Source of the DNA: Scleromitrula shiraiana
Lineage: Eukaryota; Ascomycota; Leotiomycetes; Helotiales; Sclerotiniaceae
Direction: 5' to 3'
NCBI GenBank assembly: GCA_028455995.1
Contig: JABELC010000006.1
Location: 2,356,001-2,420,000 of the forward strand
DNA: 64,000 bases
Shown: one piece after another, positions 24,113-34,674 of the stretch
How positions within the stretch are numbered: the stretch's first letter is position 1
Layout of the letters: each line of letters begins with the position of its first letter
The notes under the pieces: generated by a model
What the model was told of the DNA's origin: nothing
The model's input: only the letters and a program-made list of their open reading frames with translations
Database searches by the model: none
Position numbers and translations under genes: made by a program

Positions 24113-25530
24113 CACCTTAGCATCAGAGATAAGATCCTGCAACACAGATGATGGAGGTGGAAGTGATTAGAGTTTTGCAATTCATTATATTCTGTCCAAT
24201 TCTCAACTAAGTTCAGACAATGATACATGGAACATAACACGTAAGTGCTTATATATCCGTTTATTACAGGTGCAGAGACGGGGCTTAAGTGAAGGTCAGC
24301 ACATTAGGCAAGATCATATCACTAATTAGGATTGATTGAATGCTTTGTCAAACTCTGGTTGACAGGTGAAAATACAGATGCGGAAAGGAAAATATATCCG
24401 GGATGATACAGTCAATCAGCGGTGTTTGAATGCTTTACAAAACTAAATCCCGGTCGATAATAGGTTGTATACAAATACCCTATATATACACTTAATATTT
24501 GAACAAACTCAGAGGGGGGCATATGCATCTGTAATCCCAGTTAAGCCTGATAGATTATTTTCAAAATACTCTAAGGATTGAAAAGATGTTCCGGGATACT
24601 CTTGGATCGATGTCTTATATATGAAGTGTCAATACAACTCTACAGTTGGTAGATCAAACCCACGAGCACACAAAGAGATAGATGCAGAACTCTAAATAAA
24701 TTATGTGAAATTGTGAGGGACTTGCTATACATGTAAAGTTGCTCTCTTAAATTGTTCTAATATCATCATTATCTCCTCACTAGCATGCGGATAATTCCCA
24801 TCATAACACAAAATTCATGAAAGAACGATGCTAATTGTAAGTGATTTATCATTGTTTGAACGCTACTATTTTCATAACATCTTGTTCACTCGAGTACTAA
24901 CTCAAAATTAACAGGGTTAAGAATAACAAAAACGGGGGTCGTGCTTGGTTTGTATTAACCGACTCATATTCTGCGATCAATTCAATATAAAAGAATGTAA
25001 AGATGTGGTTGAGTAGTACAAAACCTTGCTGTTGACGTCGTGCGACTGCGCTTGGGTGATGATACCGGACCTTATAGCTTTTATTTCCTTATGTTTCAAA
25101 TACTTTTGGATGTATGGACCACAAAAAGCCGAAGACTGCGGGGTAGCTGTGCAAGTGGTACAGATTGTCAACGCCATTAATGCTGTGAGACAGGACCTTC
25201 ATAAGGAAAGCAGCTGAAAATGATTGCTAAGCTTAGAAACCCCGCAATCTTTCCTTTTCTAGCTCACTTCGCATTTCTCAACACCTAAATCAGGGGGTGC
25301 TGCAGAAAAGTTGCATAAACTGTTACGAGAAGATGCTTGATATGCCTAGTAAGACTTTTGTGTGATTAGATATTGCAAGTTGAGAAAGCTGAAAATCTAT
25401 ACCCGATTATCACCTGTATCCAAGTTTTCTACATTCTATATAAGTATCCTAGAGAATACCTTTTAGTAACATTGACTACAGATATCGAGTTCTGATTCGA
25501 GTACTCGTCCATCTTCCATCATCAATAAAA
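24113..25530. other. Intergenic, 1.4 kb
   Basis: No supportable gene. A small Cys-rich minus-strand frame near 24977-25165 lacks a signal peptide and a plausible upstream exon. The last 100 bp before 25531 would be the promoter of the Vps62-like gene. Confidence 0.5.
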
Positions 25531-26739
25531 ATGACAAACCAGACATTCGACTACGGCGAGCTTAGAGTCACCCTGACTTCAGCTTATGATTGGATATATG
25601 ATGACACACGCGCAGGTTCTAGAAGGAACGGCAGCTTTTGGCATCCAAAATCGCAGGGAGACTTATGTGCTCTGGGCGCTATCTGTGTTTCCCACTATAA
25701 CAACATCAACGGCAAGCGCGCTTCACTATTAGTTGGCTTGAATCCCAACGAGAAACCAGCATCGCAAGATCGTCCAGCTGTTGCGAGGCCAACCGGCTAT
25801 ACACGCGTGTGGATTGATCAGGGTAGTGGTGGGAAATACAACGGCGCAATCTGGAGGCCAACCGCGCCTTCTGGTTACGTTTCATGTGGTGATGTTGTTA
25901 ACGATAATTACGACAACGCGCCTTCAAAGGAAGCAATATGGTGTTTAAGAACTGATTTGACCAAACGTGGCACTTATGGAACCAATGTATGGGACGATAT
26001 AAATTCTGGTAGTAATGGAAATGCCTCATGCTGGGAAGTCCTTCCAGTAGCCACAAGCAATAGCGGTGCCGAGTACCTTCCTACAATCGCGGATACTTTC
26101 CGTACACAAGACTATTATGCAAAGCCGGCCAATGAGATTGCGGTCGTTCCAACATTGAGAGTGAAGAATCAATTCAAGCCATTCAGAGTTCGAGCGCCAG
26201 AAGTCACGCCAGAGACGATACCCAGCGTCGGTGATCAATCGGGATTTCAAGAACAATGTCGCATCGTGTTGCCATTCACTTCTTTCTATGAACCCACAGA
26301 TGAGCGCAGCCTGATCACTATCGAATCGCCCTTCATTATCGTGAGCAGATCCGTTTCATGGAATTGCGAGGCATGTTGGGTGAATGCTACGAACGGCGAA
26401 TTTGAGCGTCAAAAGTCGATCAAATACGGTATCAGCAAGACACAAAGTGAAGAAATGTCACATGAAGCCGGTGTCGAGATCTCTGCGTCAGGTGGAACTG
26501 GTGTAGCCAATTTCGGCGTCAAACTTAACTACCAGTTCACTTACACCAACTCGACTTCATTCACCGAGTTCAGAGAATCAACCGTGACGGAAACAATTAA
26601 AGTTCCTGCGAGAAATGCTACCGCCCTATTCAGCAAGCACATCTGGCTTAAGAGTACACGCATGGATGCAGCCGATGTGGTAAGTCAAGTCGAAATCATA
26701 GCGAATGATGAATTGCATTTCAGTGGATGTGCCATCTGA
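25531..26739 (+). CDS. Vps62-domain protein with a C-terminal beta-pore-forming-like region
   Basis: Single exon, 402 residues, no signal peptide. Residues about 1-190 match the Vps62 (DUF946) pattern of repeated W-D-x-G-S blocks: YDWIYDDTRAGSRRNGSFWH, LCALGAICVSHY, YTRVWIDQGSGGKYNGAIWR, GYVSCGDVV and WCLRTDL. Residues about 235-402 are different: long alternating Ser/Thr-rich beta strands (VSWNCEACWVNA; EISASGGTGVANFGVKLNYQ; TYTNSTSFTEFRESTVTET) followed by VPARNATALFSKHIWLKST. This resembles the stem region of aerolysin/ETX-MTX2-type beta-pore formers. Plant DUF946 proteins have only the first part as far as I know. The start ATG at 25531 follows an A-rich leader (AATAAAA). Vps62 is named for a vacuolar sorting phenotype in yeast; a lytic or defence role here is inference from the C-terminal part only. 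Confidence 0.8.
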   Translation: MTNQTFDYGELRVTLTSAYDWIYDDTRAGSRRNGSFWHPKSQGDLCALGAICVSHYNNINGKRASLLVGLNPNEKPASQDRPAVARPTGYTRVWIDQGSGGKYNGAIWRPTAPSGYVSCGDVVNDNYDNAPSKEAIWCLRTDLTKRGTYGTNVWDDINSGSNGNASCWEVLPVATSNSGAEYLPTIADTFRTQDYYAKPANEIAVVPTLRVKNQFKPFRVRAPEVTPETIPSVGDQSGFQEQCRIVLPFTSFYEPTDERSLITIESPFIIVSRSVSWNCEACWVNATNGEFERQKSIKYGISKTQSEEMSHEAGVEISASGGTGVANFGVKLNYQFTYTNSTSFTEFRESTVTETIKVPARNATALFSKHIWLKSTRMDAADVVSQVEIIANDELHFSGCAI

Positions 26740-27380
26740 AAGCAACCTACAGGCTTGTTTTTCTGTCAGCGATGCGGTCTAAGTTTTCCGAGGAAGAGAA
26801 AGAGTGCTAAAGGATTATGATGCTCTTTTTCTCTGTTATGTTTTTTTCGTGGCGTGTTCCGTTCTCTCTGTCTTAGCGAAACTAACAAGTATGGAATTAT
26901 TCCTAGCTCGTTTCTTAATGGTGATGAGCTGAGATGATGAAAGATACAAACAAATTCAAATGTGCGATTTCATAAGTACGTTCAATGTTTCTTACTCTTA
27001 ATAGTTATTTCAGGTGTAATGCAGCGAATTTTGATGTTGAAATTGAATATCAAAACATCCCTCGAGTTTTATCATCTGCACTTGAGAAAATGGATCACAC
27101 ACTTACCACGTTCTGAGGTTTAACTTCGAAAGTCTCCGATGCTTGTAGAGTCTTGGTTGGCTATAGTACTATGTAGGTAATCTACTTATTGCTTGATCAT
27201 ATAGATGGATAATATTCTCCAACTCTCCCGTAGAATGGTGCCTTAGACCTTTCAATAATACGATGGGATAACCTGCATACTACCATAATATCGTGCAGCA
27301 TAAAGCAAAAGAATTAAGATCTCTTTTTAAAACTCTACTTGATTTTTATTTCGTAGTTCCAATTAAACACAGCCCATTTA
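26740..27380. other. Intergenic
   Basis: 3' flank of the Vps62-like gene; no gene seen. Confidence 0.6.
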
Positions 27381-27560
27381 TTAATTCCTAACAAGCAGTT
27401 TCAAATTAACATAAAGCGGAGGTTTTCCCCACAAGATGAATATCTTCATATTATCTCTGCAAGTCTTACTTTCTTCTGGCAATTCCATATCAAAGTTCCA
27501 GAGCGTTCTTGCAAGAATAAGTCGCATTTCAGCGTATGTCAAACTAGTCATGTTAGTTTT
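27381..27560 (-). pseudogene. Cytochrome P450 C-terminal tail fragment
   Basis: About 60 residues matching the very end of fungal P450s: the helix L segment LTYAEMRLILARTLWNFDMEL, here with its flanks, and the terminal ILWGKPPLYVNLKLL before TAA at 27383-27381. The heme-binding FxxGxRxCxG motif that should lie directly upstream is absent in all minus frames up to 27780, so this is a stranded 3' remnant. The wording resembles the CYP65/isotrichodermin-hydroxylase-like group, but that is only an impression. Confidence 0.7.
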
Positions 27561-27910
27561 CTTCAACAACCATGGACTAGTAGTATTAGTATATTATTCA
27601 GACAGATTTCAATATCATGATCTCAAGGTACTGTAAAATGAAAGTTAAAGTAGTGCAATGTATATTGAAAAGCTTTTACTTCATTGTTTCCTCAATTTGA
27701 AAGTCCACTACTAGTAGATAGCCTCTTGCGATCGCTTACGCTCACATAACCCTAAGCCACATCTGCAATAAAATCTAACACAAGTCATGTCCTACTTACA
27801 ACTTACTTAGGTATGGTTCAATGTTGTATTGAGGACAGATGAGTGTATGAATGTATGAATGAATGAATGATGTCATTTTGTGCAAATGCCGAGATCTAGT
27901 ACGGCATCGG

Positions 27911-28376
27911 CTAAAGATACAGTTTCCATGCTGCAATGACGACAAATCGCCAACGTGCACGACATCGAACCATAGTCAACACAGATATTATTAGGGTGCC
28001 GATGAGACCAGCAACGCCTAGTATGATATCAACTTTATTACTGCTGTTCTTTCGCCAAGGCCACCATGGGGATCGTTGAAATGTCAGGATGAATATTGTA
28101 TAATAGGTGATGATGTGAGAGGCAAATCCGATCCCGCCATATGGAAGACTGTAGCACTGAATTTCTTGCGCTAGAGTACCGTTTTTTGGTGCGTCATGGA
28201 GCCACTTGTGGAATGTTAGGAACAGAATATTACAAAACACATTAGATTGCTGCTCTTACATGGTTCAATGTTGTTGAGTTTATGTTTATCTCCTCAGCTC
28301 TTCCAGTGCGTGGGGTTACTGCAATAAAGCAGAGAGTAATATAGAATAAGGTGTTGGATATTGATGATGATACCAT
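27911..28376 (-). CDS. Small fungal membrane protein with signal peptide, unknown function
   Basis: Two exons (28376-28260 and 28204-27911) give 136 residues. The intron has a GTAAGA donor, a CTAAC branch site and a CAAG acceptor. The N-terminus (ATG 28376) has a hydrophobic segment NTLFYITLCFIAV like a signal peptide. Exon 2 starts WLHDAPKNGTLAQEI, then YGGIGFASHIITYYTIFILT, SPWWPWRKNS and DIILGVAGLIGTLIISVLTM, ending VRCRARWRFVVIAAWKLYL. Hydropathy suggests two or three membrane helices. I recognise the pattern as a conserved fungal family without known function. The protein stops right after the point where I would expect relatives to continue, so it may be truncated, or a further exon may start from the GTATCT near the stop. 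Confidence 0.6.
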
Positions 28377-29607
28377 TTCCTGTGAAATTGGTGCTGGTTC
28401 TTGGTAGCAACCAAAGTAATGCAGAGATTTAACGTACACTAGCAGATTTTGCTCTCTACTTATTGTCTGTACTTCCATCGACCTGGTTGAGGATGTGAGG
28501 CTCTTTATAACTCCTGAGGCCCTAATAATATGAGCCACCATCAAGTATAGCCATTCACCCGCGGTCGCTTTTTGGCCCGCATGGCCGCCTTTAGGCAAAC
28601 CCAATCCTTCATTGCGACGATAGAATAACATTCATGTAACACAGATTGCAATAAATCGATCACTACCATCTTCCATTGGACCACTACATGCCTTATATAA
28701 ATAATTAAGCATCAGCCAAAATTTATTTCGCGTTTGTCATGGTCGCGATGCCTCCTTTGGGAGACCTCGTGATCGTGACTGGCAGCCTTGCTGCGCCGAG
28801 ATCGTAGAAAACATTATATATATATGCGCGATTCTTCATGCACAATTAAGAAAGCCCCCCTGAGGTTCTCTGTGACCCAAAAGGCTCAGCTTCTCCAAGG
28901 GTTGAATTTAGCAAGATCTAGCCATGGAGTACAGACATTTGTTGGTCGATACCATATGTAATTGACAATATTAGAGCAATCGAACCTTACTAGGTTGAAA
29001 CCAAATGCGTCCAAGGTAGAATAAGAAGAATGTTGACATTCACGAGACTAGAAATATTGTTGTTGACATCGCTACATGGAATCAAGAAATTGAAATCATG
29101 CTAAGCCACCAATGCTATTGATATTGGCTTATATAATCAAATCGTATCTCTTAGCTCTTAGCTCTTAGCTCTACCCATTGCTGCTTTCCTTCCCTTGACA
29201 TAATCATCATTAACGACCACCAACACAACCATATTCTGATCAATCCCATTAACGATATTCCTTATGTACTCTAGATCCTCATATACCTCGATTGATGTAT
29301 CGATTGTTACGTTTACTCCAAAGGACCACAATGGAAAGCGTTCCAAACCTCGGCTTTCAGTATCACAAGCACATCGCCTCATAAGTCAGACCACCTCCTA
29401 GCACTTATGAGTAGACAAAGGAACAGGTGAGGCTCAAAAATATGATATGACGTACAGGTTTGATATCGATGATATAAATTGCTATCACATTGCTTTTGAT
29501 GGAATGCTAAACTGTAGATTACTTCAAATCGCGAATCAATCCAACAGATTATCGACCTCCAGGAAACAAACGCGAATGCTGACAAAATAACTTATCCAAC
29601 CTTCACA
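28377..29607. other. Intergenic
   Basis: Open frames on minus at 28377-28631 (upstream continuation of the preceding gene's frame) and 29158-29382 (FPLWSFGVNVTIDTS) show no family I recognise, so they are left uncalled. Confidence 0.45.
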
Positions 29608-30132
29608 ATGATCCTATTCGAGACGTCGACTTCAGTCTTCGAGTTGATGTGGGATATTTCCCTCACTCTCTTCATCCTCCGTATCGCGTTCATGTACTTT
29701 ACCCTCACCTATCTATCTTCGTTGTTCCTCACTTTCATCCGACTATCCCGCGTCGCTCCCTACAATCACTTAAAAGCTCCATCTGCAGAGCTCGTCGCCT
29801 TCCCCACATTTCTTCTCTGCATCGCGCTATGGGCTCGTGCCGTGATTGTGTACTATAAAATACCTCGGGTTAGACCATTCAGATTGGCAGTTGGAGTATC
29901 GGCGGGCATATTTATGGTGTTTGCAGAGCTCGTAGGGGGGATCATTATGTGGGGGGAGGGGCATAGCGAGTGGATATGGGAGACAAGTTTGCTACGTGCA
30001 GCTCTTGGCATATTGTCCCTGTTGTTGTTCGTGGCAATGCCATGGTTATTCATGATGCTAGAGAAAATTGAATTGCAAAAGGAGGGACCGTATCATGAAC
30101 ATGAGAACAAGCCAATGACGGCCTGCATGTAA
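29608..30132 (+). CDS. Four-helix membrane protein, unknown function
   Basis: Single exon, 174 residues. About four hydrophobic helices are visible: LTLFILRIAFMYFTLTYLSS, AFPTFLLCIALWARAVIVYY, FRLAVGVSAGIFMVFAELVG and ALGILSLLLFVAMPWLFMML. Loops are short; the first (RLSRVAPYNHLKAPSAEL) is basic. The C-terminal tail is hydrophilic. No signal peptide cleavage site, no enzyme motif. The start at 29608 follows CACA and lies right before the first helix-forming segment. It is a plausible intact gene on reading-frame quality and hydropathy, with family unknown. Confidence 0.65.
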   Translation: MILFETSTSVFELMWDISLTLFILRIAFMYFTLTYLSSLFLTFIRLSRVAPYNHLKAPSAELVAFPTFLLCIALWARAVIVYYKIPRVRPFRLAVGVSAGIFMVFAELVGGIIMWGEGHSEWIWETSLLRAALGILSLLLFVAMPWLFMMLEKIELQKEGPYHEHENKPMTACM

Positions 30133-30669
30133 GTGATAATTGTAAATCATGATAGACGTAGCTGACTTTAGGCAGACCAACAATGTGCAGGAAGGGAAAG
30201 TCGACGCCAAGAGATAGTGTTCATAGGAAAACGATCTAAAATTACTATATTGAGGGGGTTTTGAAGTTTGATACTCTCGCTGCAATAATACACTGTGGGA
30301 CCTAGGCGTAACAGCCACTTCCTCTACCTGAATTTTCCAGCTGCATCGGTTGGGCGCTTGCACACGACCATGGGGTGATCACATCGGGATTTCCACTGGT
30401 TTTATGGAGCCTTTGAGACTGTTAGAAATCCAAGGTTAAAAAGCGAATGGAGCGACTTCTATCCTTCTTTCACACGTGTAAAATTTGGCTATATAAGCAA
30501 ACAGTCATACAGCAATTCATGGGGATTTTCGGTACTGAAAAACAACACGCAGATCTTGATAGCTACCCGAACATAATAACAATTTGGAAGATGCATGTTG
30601 TTTACAGTTGATTCTATCTGGTTGGATGGGTTTTGAGATTAACTATTATCATTTTATAAACTCCATATA
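30133..30669. other. Intergenic, convergent 3' ends
   Basis: Between the membrane protein gene (plus) and the methyltransferase gene (minus). No gene seen. Confidence 0.6.
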
Positions 30670-31383
30670 TTACACTTTAGGCAGTGGTTGTGGTGGTGGC
30701 AGCGGTCCCTCTGTAATTCTCTTCGCAATGATGTATTGTTGCCTTTCCGGACCGCACTTTGGATCATCTGGCTGGAATTCATCAATCGTCTCGCTCACAA
30801 TCTCTAAGCCCATAGAGCGAAGGAAATTCTTTTGCCCCTCCTCGCTCATCATGAATGATGCGAGCGGTTCTCCCATAAAGGGTAAGTTATAGTCCTCAAC
30901 ATAAGTTCTCGTCTCATCGTAAGCGGACTCCTCCTTCACGTAGGTGTCGCTTGGTGATTGACCCAAAACAAAGAGTCCACCTGGCTCAAGAGCACTGGCG
31001 AGTTTGTACATAGCGGCGTGAACAGCTGCGTAAGACATTTCGAGGTGCGCATAGATCATGAATACTGCACTATATGTGGTCTCAATCTCGAACTCCGCCA
31101 TATCAGATATGGAGAAGGTACCCTTAACTCTGCTTTGTGCGAGCTCGACCATCTTTGGAGAAATGTCGAATCCTGTGACTTCCAAACCTGCCTCAGAAAG
31201 TAGTTTCGAAACAGGAATTCCAGTCCCACATCCAGCATCGAGGACTTTTGATCCCGAGGGAATCAGGGAGATGGCCTTATTGACGCATGCAATTTTAAAT
31301 GGGTTGTTGACGTACGCTTTTTCATAGTCGATGTTGAGGGGGTCGAAGGTTTTGAGGCCTGCCTTGGAGCCTGCGGTCGACAT
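30670..31383 (-). CDS. Class I SAM-dependent methyltransferase
   Basis: Single exon, 237 residues, from ATG 31383 to TAA 30672-30670. The SAM-binding motif I is VLDAGCGTGIPVSKLLSEAG at about residues 48-67, followed by the acidic end of beta-2 (VTGFDISPKMVELA). Motif post-I (GTFSISDMAEFEIE) and a central strand (YSAVFMIYAHLEMS) come next, then LEPGGLFVLGQ. The C-terminal half has SMGLEIVSETIDEF. The fold fits the Methyltransf_11/25 group; natural-product and small-molecule O/N-methyltransferases share it and the substrate cannot be told. A Pro-rich tail ends the protein. No neighbouring biosynthetic genes suggest a pathway. The protein is cytosolic by lack of signal or membrane segments. Confidence 0.85.
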   Translation of the reverse strand: MSTAGSKAGLKTFDPLNIDYEKAYVNNPFKIACVNKAISLIPSGSKVLDAGCGTGIPVSKLLSEAGLEVTGFDISPKMVELAQSRVKGTFSISDMAEFEIETTYSAVFMIYAHLEMSYAAVHAAMYKLASALEPGGLFVLGQSPSDTYVKEESAYDETRTYVEDYNLPFMGEPLASFMMSEEGQKNFLRSMGLEIVSETIDEFQPDDPKCGPERQQYIIAKRITEGPLPPPQPLPKV

Positions 31384-33204
31384 GGCTGAGGTATCAAGGA
31401 TTTTCAGGAACTGACGTCGAAATGGAGAATAGAGTTCTTGTTTTGGATAATCTAGATTTGCTGATTATGCTCTGAAGACAAGGTGAGGTGATCTCAGTAG
31501 GGTTTGGGATTGTTTGTTCTTGATCGATATGCGAAAGAGAACTCATTAAATGTCTCAAGCGACATCCCACTCTGATGAAATGGACACGTACCTGGAAAAT
31601 ATACAGACCCCAGCATGCTTCTACTGATTTTCTAGCCTCAGTGTAGGGTTGGGCAGATTACGTAAGGTCGATGATGGTTTATATAATGTTATATATTAGC
31701 TGTTTTGAGCCTTATATCGCTTTATATCCGTACGTTTTGGACCAACAAAATTGCAAGAATGAAGCACAAAAGAGGCAAATTATAAATGATCGACAGTGGG
31801 TGGTAAAAAATGTTTCTTATTATAAAATTTATTATCTGGTTCAAAACTGCCCAGAATCGTCCAAAATCCTACTTAATCTTGGTATAAACTAGGACGAAAG
31901 TGGGACGCACTAAAACCTCTATATAAAATCGATAATGGATTATATATAATATAAGATTATGATGAATTATGCTTATATGTATACTCGTATAATACAAGCA
32001 AATCCCCCAACCCTAAGTGTACCCGGCTATACAAGATACCAACATCGGCTAGACAGGGGCAGTTTATTGCTTCCTGCAACTAGCATTCATTTCACAATGA
32101 AGTGCCGCATTGTGATACGATATTATATCATATCGTAAAGCCAAGCCAGTGGAAGCTTCAAGTTTAGGAATATATGTCGCCGAAACTACCACCGGTACAT
32201 ATCCACATACCTCTTGGGGCCCTTTCGGAAGAAGATCTTCGATTGATTCGAAGACAGGTTCTATCTAATGAAAGAGCCATCAGCATTTTATCTTCATTTA
32301 ACCATACTCAGTCGGGGGAAATGTGGAGGCCAGACATTTAAAAAATTTGAATTTATTATTAAAAATCATTAAAGATCGATGTTTTTAAATATTTCTATTT
32401 CATTAGTAATTAATAACTTGTGTTTTAAAAAATTATTTATATATTTAAATAAAAAATCAATTAATTAATTAATTAATTAATTTTTTAATTTTTTAATATT
32501 AATTTTTATAAAATAGTAAACCTTTATATTAAATATATAAAAAATATTAAAACTTGAAATATACTAATATTATCATCAAAGAAGTTTATTTTAATACTTT
32601 TTTCCGACTCTCAGGTTTTTCCAGCTTGAATACATTCATTTCATACGGTAAACTATGGTGAAGCGTGGATCCTCGTTACAATTTAACAATCCGTTTACCG
32701 GACAGAAGTCCGCTAATGTGGGATTTGTCGCAAATCAATATCTTATGGAAAACCTAGAAGCTAGTACAAGGATAGTGGTGAGGTAATAGTATTGAGAGCC
32801 CCCAGACTCTTGTAGACACTATCAAGGATGCTAGTGGGGTGATAGTCAATAGTGGAGTAGAATATTTCTTCGACTTAGTAGTACTAGTAGTCTCCCATCG
32901 TCATTCTCAGAACCCTGATATTAAAGGCCTTTAGCAAATTTGAAATATTATTATTTATTATAAAAGTAACAGTCGAGTAAAGTATAGTTTATAAATGGTC
33001 AAAATGCAGAAAAGACAGGATGTAGTTGGGGTAATTGTAGTTGTATTGTTGAAGTTGTTGATTTAGAACTAGGTGACGACAAGGGCTATAAGAGTCTCCG
33101 TTTTGCTGACTAATCCGACCTGAACCATTAACCCCTTTTCTAACACCAAAGTTGTCATGTCATGTACAGTGTAGTGCACACAAACAAAATGTCTCTAATT
33201 TTAA
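31384..33204. other. Intergenic with AT-rich block at about 32335-32600
   Basis: No gene. At about 32335-32600 the base composition falls to almost pure A+T, with TTAA repeats (32458-32482), and then recovers. Such islands in fungal genomes are often old transposon remains; I see no terminal repeats here. Confidence 0.6.
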
Positions 33205-34674
33205 TTAATCCGCCCCGTGTTCTACTGACCATGATACGTCTTTCTTGATAATCATTCGCTGACTGTCACTGCTTCCAACACTCAATCCGTCCCCCATACT
33301 GCCATCCTCGTGGTTTGGTTTCCGCATAGATGGTTCTCCGGAATTACCATTATGTGCCATTTTGGCTTTTTTCCTATTTGCCCACACGCGAGATGTGTAG
33401 TCATCTGGATTCCACTTATTTCTAGGCTGAAGTTCGATGCTTCCCCTTTTGGTTCCTGTCGTTAAGTTTGATAACTGATAACTGCCCGATCCTGTTGCGT
33501 AATTATCTTTCAGACCCCCAGCAAGCTCTTGACCATAGTTGGAAGAAATATTCTTCACAAAAGGCCGTAGACTAGGAATAATGGCAGATATGATGGAGTA
33601 GTTCAATTCTGTCTGGGACCATACAATAAATAGACCCTCAAGAAGTGTTGGGTTAGTTGCCCATCCTTCACCATCGAAAGTCCCAAGGCGAAAGCCGATA
33701 GCGATAATCATACTACAACAATAATTTGTTAGAACATCTCATCAATCTCAACAATCGGATTTTCTGGGGAAAACACACGGAAGACGGAAGGCGAATGCGA
33801 TCACCACAACCATCTTGTTCGATCTGCTTGTGCGTAGACGCCACACCAGAAAGACGGCCATAGCAACGATTGAGATCTCGAAAATAATATCAAATGCAGA
33901 TATGATCTGCCATCGCAAGGTCTTTGTCAAAGTTTTGTTAGCTTATTCAGCCGTCTGTTTTTGCAATGAGTTGTTGGGTAGCCATACTGATCTTGTGCAC
34001 TTCTCTCCAATCGTAATCCACGGATGAGCTAGGTTACATGTTAATGCAGTAACGAAAACAGCCGCAATTGTCCAGGCGACAAATAGTCCTATGGCTCCAC
34101 GAAATATTTTTCTTTGTAGTTCATCCGGAGTCAAATTGAGAAGTAGTAAAACGACTGAAATTTTGGATAGTCCGAGAGATATTTCGAACATGATCATGCT
34201 AGCATAGATCATCTGTCAACGCAAACATTAGTCTGATAAGAACTTGAATCGCGTGGTTGATGCCATTTTTTGTACTTACTCTTTGAATTTCTACATGTCG
34301 GTCATCCGGTATGAGTTCAATCGATTTTCCTAATCCTTTCGCACATGCGCTTAGAATGATAAAAGCTTGTATAACAGCCAGACACTTCGGTTCGTATTAG
34401 TTTTCTGAAAAATGGCATACATCAAATATTTCAATCGTAACGATGGCTTAATGGGAGGGGGACTAACTGTTGCAGCTGCCAAGCACATTCCATCATGGCT
34501 GAATCTTGTAGACCAAGTCTTAATTGTAGCTCTTATAAAGCCAAATACTAATACAATCGATAGACCTAACGATGTTGCTATGATGATCCACGCCGAATGA
34601 TCAAGGTCTGTTACCACAGCGAACGGAAGGTACTGTCCTGGTGGAACATAAGGACCGGGCGGTACTGCTGACAT
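33205..34674 (-). CDS. Fungal rhodopsin-domain integral membrane protein (SAT4/PTH11-like)
   Basis: Five exons (34674-34468, 34384-34280, 34212-33988, 33921-33779, 33712-33205) give 395 residues. Seven hydrophobic helices fit the fungal rhodopsin (PF20684-type) family: SAWIIIATSLGLSIVLVFGF, LAVIQAFIILSACAKGLGK, MIYASMIMFEISLGLSKISV (with the family's LSKISVVLLLL), IGLFVAWTIAAVFVTALTC, TLRWQIISAFDIIFEISIV and MVVVIAFAFRLP..IIAIGFRLGT. The second Cys (GEKC) would pair with the loop Cys. The C-terminal 110 residues are cytosolic and Ser/Asn rich. Intron 3 (33987-33922) removes an in-frame TAA and has a perfect GCTAAC branch site, so the gene appears intact. Members are loosely called GPCR-like; ligand and G-protein coupling are unknown. 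The start at 34674 is used because no upstream in-frame ATG exists. Confidence 0.85.

Noticed and set aside
24977..25177. Small Cys-rich secreted effector candidate on the minus strand
   Set aside because: No signal peptide, in-frame TGA just upstream, and no even Cys spacing.
28377..28631. Upstream minus-strand extension as the N-terminus of the small membrane protein
   Set aside because: The ATG at 28376 starts a signal-peptide-like segment; the extension is hydrophilic and not family-like.
33922..33987. In-frame TAA in the rhodopsin-like gene as evidence of a pseudogene
   Set aside because: It lies inside a standard 66-bp intron with GTATGG donor and GCTAAC branch site; removing it keeps the frame.
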